The notes under the pieces: generated by a model | Told to the model about the DNA's origin: nothing | The model's input: only the letters and a program-made list of their open reading frames with translations | Databases searched by the model: none | Assembly (NCBI RefSeq): GCF_039729195.1 | Contig: NZ_CP155796.1 | Span: 5,952,001-6,016,000, forward strand | Direction of reading: 5' to 3' | Length of the DNA stretch: 64,000 bases | Source of the DNA: Mycobacterium sp. DL | GTDB taxonomy: Bacteria > Actinomycetota > Actinomycetes > Mycobacteriales > Mycobacteriaceae | In this document: piece by piece, positions 9,468 to 18,129 of the stretch | How positions within the stretch are numbered: the first letter of the stretch is position 1 | Layout: the number at the start of each line of letters is the position of its first letter | Program-made: the position numbers and the translations under genes

Positions 9468-10492
9468 AGCGCCTCCTCGTGCATTGCAGTGCTGTCACGG
9501 ATGATCAGTTGAGGGGGCAGGAGCGGCACACTGGCAGTCGACCCGTCCAGCGTCGCCATGACGAGGTCGATCGCGCGCTGACCGATCGCCTGGAAGTCCT
9601 GGCGGACGGTGGTCAGAGCGGGATTGAGGTATCCCGCTTCGGGGATGTCGTCGAATCCGACGACGCTGATGTCGCCCGGGACCGACAGGCTCGCTTCGGC
9701 GAACGCGTGGAGAACCCCGATGGCCATCTGGTCGTTGGCCACGAAAACGGCTGTCGCTTCTCCTCGGCGCACCAGCTCGCGACCGATCTCGTATCCGCGG
9801 GCAGGGGTCCAGTCCCCCTCCCAGAATTCCCGGGGGGCAAGTCCGGCACCACGCATCGCTTCCTCGTAACCGGTGCAGCGGCCCTTTGCCTCTGTCCAGT
9901 TCATCGGTCCGGCAACGTGGTCGATGGCCCGGTGCCCCAACTCGATGAGGTGCTGGGTGGCTTGTCGGGCACCGCCGATCTGGTCCACACCGACGCTGAG
10001 CCCGCGTCCCGACAGATCGCCTTCGACGACGATCAGCGGCAACCCCGCGTCGGCGGAGTGCACGACCGCCAGCGCGTCCTCCTGGGCGGCGATCATCACG
10101 ATCGCCTCGACCGATTGCCGCGCCAGGTGATCGAGCGCGTCACGCAGCGTCTCCAGGGTGACCTCGGCCAGCGGCACCAGACTGGAGAAGTAACCTGCTG
10201 CCCGGGCGGCCTCCTGCACCGACCGCTGGATGCTCGAGGGTCCGTACAGCGCGCTGTTGGTGCCGACGATCCCGATGATTCCGGACCGTCGCGTCACCAG
10301 GGCCCGGGCGGCCGTGTTGGGTCGGTACCCGAGTTCCTCGATGGCCTGCTGGACTCTGGCCTTCGTCTCCGGCCGAATGCTGGCGGATCCGTTGATGACT
10401 CGCGACACCGTTTGGTGACTGACGCCTGCAAGTCGTGCGACGTCCGCCATCACGGGCTTCGCTGTGATCGGCTGGGCTGGCTGGCTGCTCAT
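9464..10492 (-). CDS. LacI-family transcriptional regulator of the arabinose/galactose locus
   Basis: 342 residues. N-terminal LacI helix-turn-helix (VMADVARLAGVSHQTVSRVI, about residues 14-33) with the hinge helix TAARALVTRRSG, followed by a periplasmic-binding-like effector domain. Encoded inside the operon between the sugar transporter and araBDA with ATGA overlaps on both sides (the upstream one with the read-through frame of the permease). Its likely operators are the three TGTTAACGCTCACA-type boxes in the divergent promoter region (15314-15433). The effector is inferred to be L-arabinose, a derivative, or galactose. Confidence 0.88.
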   Translation of the reverse strand: MSSQPAQPITAKPVMADVARLAGVSHQTVSRVINGSASIRPETKARVQQAIEELGYRPNTAARALVTRRSGIIGIVGTNSALYGPSSIQRSVQEAARAAGYFSSLVPLAEVTLETLRDALDHLARQSVEAIVMIAAQEDALAVVHSADAGLPLIVVEGDLSGRGLSVGVDQIGGARQATQHLIELGHRAIDHVAGPMNWTEAKGRCTGYEEAMRGAGLAPREFWEGDWTPARGYEIGRELVRRGEATAVFVANDQMAIGVLHAFAEASLSVPGDISVVGFDDIPEAGYLNPALTTVRQDFQAIGQRAIDLVMATLDGSTASVPLLPPQLIIRDSTAMHEEAL

Positions 10493-11490
10493 CCGGGCTT
10501 CCTCACCACTAGTCGTTGCACCAGGACGAATATCAGCAAGAGCACTCCTGTCATGATCCGGGTCTAGTACGAGTCGAGGTTCGCCGCGGTGACGAAAGTC
10601 TGAATGGTGCCCAGCACGAGCACCCCGACCACCGAGCCGAGCACGAAGCCGACGCCGCCGGAGAGCAGCACACCACCGATGACCGCCGCCGCGATGGCGT
10701 CGAGCTCCAGACCGACACCGTTGAGGCTGTATCCGGACAGCTTCTGGGCCGCCAGCAGCAGTCCGGCCAGGGCGGCACAGAGTCCACTGATCGCGTAGAC
10801 CGAGACTCGTGACCGGGACGCGTTGAGCCCCATCAGCTGTGCGGAATGCCGGTTGCCTCCGACGGCGTACACCGTGCGGCCGAAACGGGTCTGGTGCAGG
10901 ACATAAACGGCGATCACCACGACGGCGAGGGCGATCACCACAGTCCAGCGGATGAACTTGTCCTCGTAGAGATAGACGTAGTTCAACCCGACCTCACGGA
11001 GCACCGGATCGTTGATCGGCAGCGTGTCCACGCTGATCACGTAACACAGCCCGCGCGCCAGGAACATTCCGGCGAGGGTGACGATGAACGGTTGGACGTC
11101 GAAATACTCGATGACCAGGCCCATCATCAGGCCGAGGGTGGGTCCCACCACCAGCACGGTGCCCACGGCCAACGGCATCGGCCAGCCCGCCTGCAAGGTG
11201 GTGGCCACGATCACGGTGGACAGCGCCACCACCGAACCCACGCTCAGGTCGATACCACCGGTGAGGAGTACGAACGTCATCCCGACCGCGAGCACGATCA
11301 GATAGGCGTTGTCCACCAGAAGGTTCAGGAACACCTGGGCGGGGCTGGCGAAGTCGTAGCGGGTGATGACCGCGGAGAACATCACGACGAACAGCACCAA
11401 CGAGGCCAACGGCGACAGGTAGCGCCCCCGGGCACGCTGCATCAGGTCTGTGGCGACGACACGAGGTCTCATCGCGGTCCGAGTGCTCAT
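10489..11490 (-). pseudogene. sugar ABC transporter permease (YjfF-like) with in-frame amber codon
   Basis: Multi-span permease of the BPD_transp_2 family, resembling YjfF of the galactofuranose-type transporter (LLTGGIDLSVGSVVALS near residue 75). From ATG 11490 the frame stops at TAG 10564-10566 after 308 residues ending NLDSY. Reading on in the same frame gives 24 more codons (TRIMTGVLLLIFVLVQ, then RLVVRKPG) and a TGA at 10489 that overlaps the araR-type start codon as ATGA, exactly as every other junction in this operon. Related permeases, as I recall them, have Trp-Trp-Thr at this point, so a single TGG to TAG change explains the stop. The last membrane helix is lost unless the stop is suppressed. 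Confidence 0.8.
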
Positions 11491-11497
11491 GTTGGGC

Positions 11498-12613
11498 TCA
11501 TTTCATCGCCACCGCGGACGTCGACGACGTCGGTCCGGTTGCGGGCTCGGGGATCGAAAGCGGCATCGCTGCCGGTGCCGACCCAGGAGCCGAGTTGCCG
11601 GGTTGGCTGGTGGGTCGGGATCGGCGCCGCGAGAACATCTGCCGGAACTTGGGTGCCTGAAGCAGACAGACGGCGATGACCACCAGCGCTTTGAACACCA
11701 GCGTGGTCTCGGGGGTGATCCCCACGGTGTACACCGTCGTCGTCAGAGTTTGGATGATCAAGGCGCCCAGGATGGTTCCGGTCAGACTGAACCGTCCACC
11801 CAGCAGTGATGTGCCGCCGATGACGACCGCCAGGATGGCGTCCATCTCGATCCACAGCCCCGCGTTGTTGGCGTCGGCTGCCGAGATGTTGGACGCGATC
11901 ATCAGACCGGCGACCCCGGCGCACAACGCGCAGAAGACGTACACCGCAAAAACGATCGATCGGTACCGCACACCCGCGAGCCGACTGGCATCGGGGTTGA
12001 TACCGACGGACTCGAGCAGCATGCCCAGCGCGGTGCGCCGGACCAACAGCCCCACCAGCACGAACACCGACAGACTCACCAGGATCGCCACCGGTAGTCC
12101 GAAGGCGTAACCGGCCCCGAGCACCTTGAACGGTGCGCTGGTGACCGTGACGATCTGGCCGTCGGTGATGAACAGCGCGATTCCGCGGCCTGCCGTCATC
12201 AGGACCAGCGTGGCGATGATCGGCTGGACCCCGAACACCGAGACCAGCATTCCGTTCCACAGCCCCAGGCCCACGGCGACACCGAGTGCGATGCCCATCG
12301 CGGTGATGACGGTGCCCGCACCGGCCGGATCCGCGGCTGAAGCGATGTGGGCACACGCCAGCGCGCCGCTGACCGCCACCACCGCACCGACGGACAGATC
12401 GATTCCGCGCGACGCGATCACCAGTGTCATGCCGAGCGCCACCAGCATGGTGGGCGCGCCGTTGCGCAGAATGTCGATGAGGCTGCCGAAGAGGTGGCCG
12501 TCCTGCACGCGGATGCTCAGGAAGCTGGGTGTCAGAACAACATTCACAGCCAGCAGCGCCGCCAGCGCCAACGCCGGCCACACCAGCGGTGACGCGGTCA
12601 GTTTCTTGATCAC
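11498..12613 (-). CDS. sugar ABC transporter permease (YtfT-like)
   Basis: 371 residues with about 8-10 hydrophobic helices; BPD_transp_2 family. Signature IASRGIDLSVGAVVAVSGAL near residue 65 and AILAVVIGGTSLLGGRFSLTGT near 265 are typical of RbsC/YtfT-type permeases. The C-terminal ~50 residues are Pro/Ser/Thr-rich and cytoplasmic. It pairs with the following YjfF-like permease (starts 7 bases downstream) and overlaps the ATPase gene by ATGA (12610-12613). The complex should import a furanose or pentose sugar; L-arabinose is likely from the operon content. Confidence 0.9.
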   Translation of the reverse strand: MIKKLTASPLVWPALALAALLAVNVVLTPSFLSIRVQDGHLFGSLIDILRNGAPTMLVALGMTLVIASRGIDLSVGAVVAVSGALACAHIASAADPAGAGTVITAMGIALGVAVGLGLWNGMLVSVFGVQPIIATLVLMTAGRGIALFITDGQIVTVTSAPFKVLGAGYAFGLPVAILVSLSVFVLVGLLVRRTALGMLLESVGINPDASRLAGVRYRSIVFAVYVFCALCAGVAGLMIASNISAADANNAGLWIEMDAILAVVIGGTSLLGGRFSLTGTILGALIIQTLTTTVYTVGITPETTLVFKALVVIAVCLLQAPKFRQMFSRRRSRPTSQPGNSAPGSAPAAMPLSIPEPATGPTSSTSAVAMK

Positions 12614-14142
12614 TGCTCACTCCCCCCGGCGATGAGCGCGGTCAGTTCCCGCACAGTGCACTCCGTGCCGACCTCGGCGATGCAGTGCCCCTCTCGCAGA
12701 ACCGCGATCCGATCGCTGATCCGCGCGACCTCGTCGAGCTCAGCGGAGATGAACACCACCCCCATGCCGTCGGTCGCCAGATCGGCGACCAGCTTCTGGA
12801 TCTGTGCCTTGGCACCCACGTCGATGCCCCTGGTGGGTTCGTCGAGGATGAACAGCTGCGGCTCGGTGATCAACCACCGCGCAAGCAGTACCTTCTGCTG
12901 GTTGCCGCCGCTGAGGTTCTTCACCAGCGCCCACGGATCGCGGGGCCGGATGTCGAGGGCCTCCATGTAGCGACCCACCAGATCGTCTTTGGTCTTCTTC
13001 GACAGCGGCCGCGCGAACCCGCGTCGGGCCTGCAGTGCCAGGACCAGGTTGTCGCGGATGGTGAGCTCGCCGATGATCCCCTCGCCCTTGCGGTCTTCGG
13101 AGGAGAACGCGAAACCTTTGGCGATCGCGGCGCGCGGGGAACGCACCGACGCCGCCTTGCCGTTGACGGTCACCCGGCCGCTGCTCGCCCGGTCGGCACC
13201 GAAGAGCAAGCGCGCCAACTCGGTTCGGCCCGATCCCAGCAGACCTGCCAGGCCAACCACCTCGCCGCGGTGAACCTGGAAGTCCACCGGATGAACCGCA
13301 GGCGGGCGCGCGATGCCCTGTGCGCTGAGAATCGTCTCACCGGCAGCGACGCTGTCCGCGGCGACGGTGTCCCTGATCTCCTCCAGTAGATCGAGTTCGT
13401 GGCCGAGCATCGCGGCCACCAGCTTCACTCTGTCCAGCGCCGCCGTCGGGTATTCGCCGACCAGACGACCGTTGCGCAGGACCGTCATTCGATCGGATAT
13501 CTCGTAGACCTGGTCGAGGAAATGGGAGACGAAGAGAATCGCCGTGGCACCGTCGCGCAGGCGTCGCATCACGCGGAACAGTTCGGCGACCTCGTCGGCG
13601 TCGAGGCTCGACGTCGGCTCGTCGAGGATCAGCACCCGCGCAGATACCGCCGTCGCGCGGGCAATCGCGACAAGCTGCTGAAGGGCGATCGGGTGGGCGC
13701 CCAGGGTTGAGCTGGGATCGATGGTCAGATCGAGGTCGCCGAGCAGCTCCGCCGCCCGACGGTTCATCGCGCGGTAGTCGATACGCCCCAGCCGGCGCGG
13801 TTCTCGGCCCAACAGGATGTTCTCTGCGACAGTCAGATTGGTGCAGAGGTTCACCTCTTGGTAGACGGTGCTGATGCCTGACTCCTGCGCCTGGCGCGGG
13901 CCGGTGAAGCGCTGTTCGACGCCGTCGACGGTGATGCTGCCGGAGTCGATGTCGTAGACGCCGGTGAGCGCTTTAATCAGGGTCGATTTGCCGGCGCCGT
14001 TCTCACCCATCAGGGCGTGGATCTCGCCAGGCAGCAGCCGGAAGTCGACGCCGTCGAGGGCCTTCACACCCGGGAAGTCGATGGTGACCGCGCGCATCTG
14101 GACCACCGCGGCGTCGCTACGCCCGGAGACCGGTGCTGTCAT
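12610..14142 (-). CDS. sugar ABC transporter ATP-binding protein (YtfR/AraG-like)
   Basis: 510 residues with two ABC domains, as usual for monosaccharide importers. Domain 1: Walker [10 protein letters not shown] near residue 49 and Walker [15 protein letters not shown] near 168. Domain 2: a degenerate Walker A-like GLLGSGRTELARLL near 297, signature [15 protein letters not shown] near 405 and Walker [13 protein letters not shown]. The start ATG 14142 matches the family N-terminus; the longer open frame runs into the upstream stem-loop. It lies 77 bases after the binding-protein gene, separated by an inverted repeat, and overlaps the permease gene downstream. Confidence 0.92.
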   Translation of the reverse strand: MTAPVSGRSDAAVVQMRAVTIDFPGVKALDGVDFRLLPGEIHALMGENGAGKSTLIKALTGVYDIDSGSITVDGVEQRFTGPRQAQESGISTVYQEVNLCTNLTVAENILLGREPRRLGRIDYRAMNRRAAELLGDLDLTIDPSSTLGAHPIALQQLVAIARATAVSARVLILDEPTSSLDADEVAELFRVMRRLRDGATAILFVSHFLDQVYEISDRMTVLRNGRLVGEYPTAALDRVKLVAAMLGHELDLLEEIRDTVAADSVAAGETILSAQGIARPPAVHPVDFQVHRGEVVGLAGLLGSGRTELARLLFGADRASSGRVTVNGKAASVRSPRAAIAKGFAFSSEDRKGEGIIGELTIRDNLVLALQARRGFARPLSKKTKDDLVGRYMEALDIRPRDPWALVKNLSGGNQQKVLLARWLITEPQLFILDEPTRGIDVGAKAQIQKLVADLATDGMGVVFISAELDEVARISDRIAVLREGHCIAEVGTECTVRELTALIAGGSEQ

Positions 14143-14162
14143 CGAGGAGTCCTTAGGTAGTG

Positions 14163-14209
14163 GTTGATGCCGCCCGGGCCGCAAGGGGTCCGGTCCGGGC
14201 GGCATCAAC
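14163..14209 (-). terminator. intergenic stem-loop between binding-protein and ATPase genes
   Basis: An 18-base inverted repeat with one mismatched position (arms 14163-14180 and 14192-14209, 11-base loop) fills the gap between the binding-protein stop (14220) and the ATPase start (14142). It has no U-tract. Such structures after the binding-protein gene commonly act as partial terminators or RNA-stability elements so that more binding protein than membrane subunits is made; that role is inferred here. Confidence 0.65.
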
Positions 14210-14219
14210 GGTTCGTGTT

Positions 14220-15206
14220 TCAGTACTTGCGATCGGGCAGTACCGCGGCCGCGTGCTGCTGGTCGAAGGTCTCATCCGGGGTCACCACGCGGGTCGGGAC
14301 CTCTTCACCGGCGACCACCTTCTCGGCCAAGGTCATCAACTCGGGGCCGAGCAGCGGATTGCACTCCACGATGAAATTGAACTTGCCGTCGGCGAGAGCC
14401 TGCATACCGTCGCGGGTGGCATCGATGGCCACGATCTTGATGTCCTGACCCGGTGTCATTCCGGCCGCCTCGATGGCTTCCATCGCCCCGAGCGCCATGT
14501 CATCGTTCTGCGCGAAGACCAGGTCGATCGCCGGGTTGGCCTTGAGAAAGGCCTCCATCACCTGCTTGCCGCCCGAACGGGTGAAATCACCGGTCTGCGA
14601 AGAGATCACCGTGAGCTTGGGGTCCGCAGCGATCGCCTCGGCGAAGCCCGAACTGCGTTCCATCGCCGGGTCCGAACCGGTCGTGCCCTCGAGTTGAACG
14701 ATGTTGACCGGCCCTGGGGCCGACGCATACTCCTTGACCACCCACTCGCCCGCCCACTGCCCTTCCCGGACGAAGTCCGCCCCGACGAAGGTCTTGTAGA
14801 CGTCGGGTTCCTGGGTGTCGACGGCACGATCGGTGAGGATGACGGGAATCGCGGCATTTTTGGCTTCCAGCAGGACGGCGTCCCATCCGGTGCGCACCAC
14901 CGGGCTGAACGCGATCACATCAACACGCTGCTGGATGAACGAGCGGATCGCAGAGATCTGGTTCTCCTGCTCGCCGTTGGCGTCGGAGAATTTGAGGTCG
15001 ATGTCGGCGTCCTGCGCAGCGTCCTGGATGGACGTCGTGTTCGCGGTGCGCCACCCACTCTCGGCGCCCACCTGAGAGAAGCCCATCGTGATCTGCCCGT
15101 CACCAGACCCCTCGCCGTCACCGCCGCCCGGGGCGGGTCCGCTGCCGCACGCGGCCAGCGCGCCCACGGTCACGATGCCGATCACCGAAGAGAGAAATCT
15201 ATTCAC
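14220..15206 (-). CDS. sugar ABC transporter substrate-binding lipoprotein (YtfQ-like)
   Basis: 328 residues. Signal peptide with lipobox VGALAACGS (lipidated Cys about residue 20) and a Gly/Asp-rich linker, then a periplasmic-binding type 1 domain. It resembles YtfQ (galactofuranose/arabinose binders): GFSQVGAESGWRTANT near residue 43, VDVIAFSPVVRTGWD near 95, VFAQNDDMALGAMEAI near 232, VAIDATRDGMQAL near 260. First gene of the leftward operon. Its promoter overlaps an operator at 15314-15331. L-arabinose or a galactose-containing sugar is the likely ligand. Confidence 0.9.
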   Translation of the reverse strand: MNRFLSSVIGIVTVGALAACGSGPAPGGGDGEGSGDGQITMGFSQVGAESGWRTANTTSIQDAAQDADIDLKFSDANGEQENQISAIRSFIQQRVDVIAFSPVVRTGWDAVLLEAKNAAIPVILTDRAVDTQEPDVYKTFVGADFVREGQWAGEWVVKEYASAPGPVNIVQLEGTTGSDPAMERSSGFAEAIAADPKLTVISSQTGDFTRSGGKQVMEAFLKANPAIDLVFAQNDDMALGAMEAIEAAGMTPGQDIKIVAIDATRDGMQALADGKFNFIVECNPLLGPELMTLAEKVVAGEEVPTRVVTPDETFDQQHAAAVLPDRKY

Positions 15207-15313
15207 GACTGCTCCTTAATAGTGTCTGTTTGCCCAGTTCAAGCCCGTGCCGGATCAGGTTCGGCAGGCCGCGGAAGATGCGGGAAACGATGTGACCGGC
15301 ATTACACCTTCCG

Positions 15314-15331
15314 GATGTTAACGCTCACATC
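15314..15331. promoter_or_regulatory. LacI-type operator 1 overlapping the leftward -10
   Basis: GATGTTAACGCTCACATC. The core TGTTAACGCTCACA is a typical actinobacterial LacI-family operator. It covers the predicted -10 of the leftward promoter, so bound repressor would block the operon starting with the YtfQ-like gene. Confidence 0.75.
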
Positions 15332-15344
15332 GAACCGCTGTCAA
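15315..15344 (-). promoter_or_regulatory. leftward promoter of the arabinose operon
   Basis: On the minus strand, -35 TTGACA (15344-15339), an 18-base spacer, and -10 TAACAT (15320-15315). This matches the mycobacterial housekeeping pattern (TTGACA, TANNNT) and leaves a leader of about 100 bases to the start at 15206. The -10 lies inside operator 1. Confidence 0.6.
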
Positions 15345-15350
15345 CGATTT

Positions 15351-15364
15351 TGTTAGCGCTCACA
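15351..15364. promoter_or_regulatory. LacI-type operator 2
   Basis: TGTTAGCGCTCACA, differing by one base from the core of operators 1 and 3. It sits between the two divergent promoters, so it could support looping or cooperative binding by the LacI-type protein encoded at 9464-10492. Confidence 0.65.
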
Positions 15365-15381
15365 TTTGTTGGCGTGAAGTC

Positions 15382-15411
15382 TTGACAAGGCCGTGAGGAG
15401 AGTCACAAGAT
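15382..15411 (+). promoter_or_regulatory. rightward promoter of chvE-gguAB-galTK
   Basis: -35 TTGACA (15382-15387) with an 18-base spacer to CAAGAT (15406-15411), an imperfect -10. Operator 3 starts five bases downstream and would cover the transcription start. Confidence 0.5.
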
Positions 15412-15415
15412 CGTT

Positions 15416-15433
15416 GATGTTAACGCTCACATC
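15416..15433. promoter_or_regulatory. LacI-type operator 3
   Basis: GATGTTAACGCTCACATC, an exact 18-base copy of operator 1, placed just downstream of the rightward -10 and about 58 bases before the chvE-like start. Placement fits repression by blocking initiation. Confidence 0.75.
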
Positions 15434-15490
15434 ACCTGCGGCCCGCCGCGCGGGATCCGCGATGTCGAGCAAGCCAAACCGGAGGATTTC

Positions 15491-16591
15491 ATGCGCAAGA
15501 GCTTTGTTCGCGTCGTGGGTGCACTGGCCGCGGTAGCCGTACTCACCAGCGTCGGCTGCGGCCGTTCGACACCGACCGAGGCCGCCCAGAGCGGTGGCGA
15601 GCGCACGGGCACCGTCGGCATCGCGATGCCGACCAAGTCGTCCGAGCGCTGGGTCGCCGACGGGGACAACATGGCCGAGCAGTTCCAATCGCTCGGCTAC
15701 GAGACCGACCTGCAGTACGGCGACGACGTGGTGCAGAACCAGGTGTCGCAGGTCGAGAACATGATCACCAAGGGCGTCCGGGTCCTCGTCATCGCACCCA
15801 TCGACGGCTCGTCACTGACCAACACCCTGCAGCGCGCTGCCGATGCCGGCATTCCGGTCGTCAGCTACGACCGGTTGATTCGTGGGTCCGAAAACGTCGA
15901 CTACTACGCGACATTCGACAATTTCCAGGTCGGGGTCCTGCAGGCGTCCTACATCGTCGACACCCTCGGTCTGGAACAGAACGAGGGACCGTTCACCGTC
16001 GAACTATTCGCCGGGTCTCCCGACGACAACAACGCGACCTTCTTCTTCGACGGCGCGATGAGCGTGCTTCAGCCCTACATCGACAGCGGCAAGCTTGTCA
16101 TCAGGAGCGGTCAGACGTCGTTCGACCAGGTGGCCACGCTGCGCTGGGACGGCGGGCTCGCTCAGTCACGGATGGACAACCTGCTGAGCCGTTCCTACAC
16201 CAGCGGTCGGTTGGATGCCGTGCTGTCCCCGTACGACGGCATGTCCCTCGGGATAATCTCCGCGTTGAAGAGCTCCGGTTACGGCACGCCCGCCAATCCG
16301 CTGCCGGTCGTCACCGGACAGGACGCCGAGTTGGCGTCGGTGAAGTCGATCATCGCCGGCGAGCAGACCCAGACTGTCTTCAAGGACACCCGCGAGCTCG
16401 CGAAAGCCGCCGTGCAAATGGCTGATTCGCTGCTCACCGGCGGTTCGCCGGAGGTCAACGACACCAACACCTACGACAATGGGACGAAGGTGGTGCCGGC
16501 GTATCTCCTCGAGCCGGTCAGCGTGGACAAGAACAACTACCAGAACGCCCTCGTCGAGTCCGGGTACTACACCGCGGCACAGGTCGCCTGA
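15491..16591 (+). CDS. chvE: multiple-sugar-binding lipoprotein (ChvE-like)
   Basis: 366 residues. Lipobox LTSVGC near residues 18-23. The mature part resembles ChvE, the sugar-binding protein for galactose, arabinose, xylose and related sugars: [19 protein letters not shown] near residue 40, [12 protein letters not shown] near 98, [20 protein letters not shown] near 123, [15 protein letters not shown] near 245 and VTGQDAE near 277. RBS GGAGGATTTC precedes ATG 15491. First gene of the rightward operon; it feeds the GguA/GguB importer. Confidence 0.92.
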   Translation: MRKSFVRVVGALAAVAVLTSVGCGRSTPTEAAQSGGERTGTVGIAMPTKSSERWVADGDNMAEQFQSLGYETDLQYGDDVVQNQVSQVENMITKGVRVLVIAPIDGSSLTNTLQRAADAGIPVVSYDRLIRGSENVDYYATFDNFQVGVLQASYIVDTLGLEQNEGPFTVELFAGSPDDNNATFFFDGAMSVLQPYIDSGKLVIRSGQTSFDQVATLRWDGGLAQSRMDNLLSRSYTSGRLDAVLSPYDGMSLGIISALKSSGYGTPANPLPVVTGQDAELASVKSIIAGEQTQTVFKDTRELAKAAVQMADSLLTGGSPEVNDTNTYDNGTKVVPAYLLEPVSVDKNNYQNALVESGYYTAAQVA

Positions 16592-18129
16592 TGGACCGCA
16601 CCGCCGCGCCACTACTCGAGATGCGGGACATCACCAAACGATTCGGCAACGTGACGGCCTTGTCCGAGGTCAACCTGACCGTGCACCGGGGTGAGATCCA
16701 CGCGATCTGCGGTGAGAACGGCGCCGGAAAGTCGACGCTGATGAAGGTGCTCAGCGGGATCTATCCGCACGGCAGCTACTCCGGTGAGATCGTCTTCGAC
16801 GGTCGGCCAGGCGATTTCAAGGACATCCGATCCAGTGAACGCCGCGGCATCGGGATCATCCACCAGGAACTCGCACTGGCCCCGGTGCTGTCCATCGCCG
16901 AGAACATCTTCCTCGGCAACGAGCACGCCTCGGCGGGGGTGATCAGCTGGCACGAGACCATGACCCACGCTCAACAACTGCTCGATCGGGTGGGTCTGAG
17001 CGAGAGCCCCCGTACTCGCATCTCCGACATCGGCGTCGGCAAGCAACAGCTCGTCGAGATCGCCAAAGCGCTGTCCAAGAAGGTGCAGCTACTCATCCTC
17101 GACGAGCCGACCGCAGCCCTCAACGACGAGGACAGCCGCCATCTGCTCGACCTGATCGTCGAGCTCAGAGGCCAGGGTCTGACCTGCATCATCATCTCGC
17201 ACAAGCTCAATGAGGTGATGCGCGTCGCCGACAACATCACGATCCTGCGCGATGGCCGCACCATCGAGACTCGCGCTGTTGAGCATGAGCTCACCGAAGA
17301 GCACATCATCCGGGGCATGGTGGGCCGCGACATGGTCGACCGCTTCCCGGAGCGGTCGACTCACCCCATCGGCGAAGTCACCTTCGCCATCAACGACTGG
17401 ACCGTGTTCCACCCACTCGATCAGCAGCGCAAGGTCGTCGACGATGTCTCCATCAACGTCCGGCGTGGTGAGATCGTCGGCTTGGCCGGGTTGATGGGAG
17501 CGGGCCGCACCGAGCTCGCAATGAGTGTCTTCGGCCGCAGCTACGGCAAGAAGGCCGGCGGAACGGTTTTCAAAGATGGACAAGAGATTCAGACGCGCAC
17601 GGTGTCTGAAGCAATCGCGCATCGCATCGCCTACGCCACCGAGGACCGAAAGCACTATGGGCTCAACCTGATGGACGACATCGCCCGCAGCGTGACTCTG
17701 GCGTCGCTACCCAAGGTGAGCAGGATGTCGATCATCAACGAGCACGAAGAGACCGTCGTCGCCGAGCGGTTCCGAAAGGACATGCGCATCAAGGCGCAGT
17801 CGGTGAAGGCCACCACGGGAAACCTGTCGGGCGGCAACCAGCAGAAGGTGGTGCTCAGCAAGTGGATCTTCGCGGACCCGGACGTGCTGATCCTCGACGA
17901 ACCCACCCGCGGCATCGACGTCGGTGCCAAGTACGAGATCTACATGATCATCAATTCTCTTGCTGCGCAGGGAAAGGCGGTCATCGTGATCTCCTCCGAA
18001 CTCCCGGAGCTGATCGGCATGTGTGACCGCATATACACCCTCAACGAGGGTCGTCTCACCGGTGAGGTGGCACGCGAGGACGCCGCGCAGGAGACGTTGA
18101 TGCGCTACATGATGAAGGGACGCACTTAG
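16591..18129 (+). CDS. gguA: sugar ABC transporter ATP-binding protein (GguA/MmsA-like)
   Basis: 512 residues, duplicated ABC ATPase. First Walker [11 protein letters not shown] near residue 43, Walker [14 protein letters not shown] near 168; second half [16 protein letters not shown] near 299, signature [17 protein letters not shown] and [14 protein letters not shown] near 432. The arrangement chvE-gguA-gguB is the conserved multiple-monosaccharide importer. The start codon overlaps the chvE stop by one base (TGATG). Confidence 0.93.
   Translation: MDRTAAPLLEMRDITKRFGNVTALSEVNLTVHRGEIHAICGENGAGKSTLMKVLSGIYPHGSYSGEIVFDGRPGDFKDIRSSERRGIGIIHQELALAPVLSIAENIFLGNEHASAGVISWHETMTHAQQLLDRVGLSESPRTRISDIGVGKQQLVEIAKALSKKVQLLILDEPTAALNDEDSRHLLDLIVELRGQGLTCIIISHKLNEVMRVADNITILRDGRTIETRAVEHELTEEHIIRGMVGRDMVDRFPERSTHPIGEVTFAINDWTVFHPLDQQRKVVDDVSINVRRGEIVGLAGLMGAGRTELAMSVFGRSYGKKAGGTVFKDGQEIQTRTVSEAIAHRIAYATEDRKHYGLNLMDDIARSVTLASLPKVSRMSIINEHEETVVAERFRKDMRIKAQSVKATTGNLSGGNQQKVVLSKWIFADPDVLILDEPTRGIDVGAKYEIYMIINSLAAQGKAVIVISSELPELIGMCDRIYTLNEGRLTGEVAREDAAQETLMRYMMKGRT

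Noticed and set aside
14143..14208. N-terminal extension of the sugar ABC ATPase
   Set aside because: The open frame continues, but the added residues are encoded by the intergenic stem-loop and do not match the family start.
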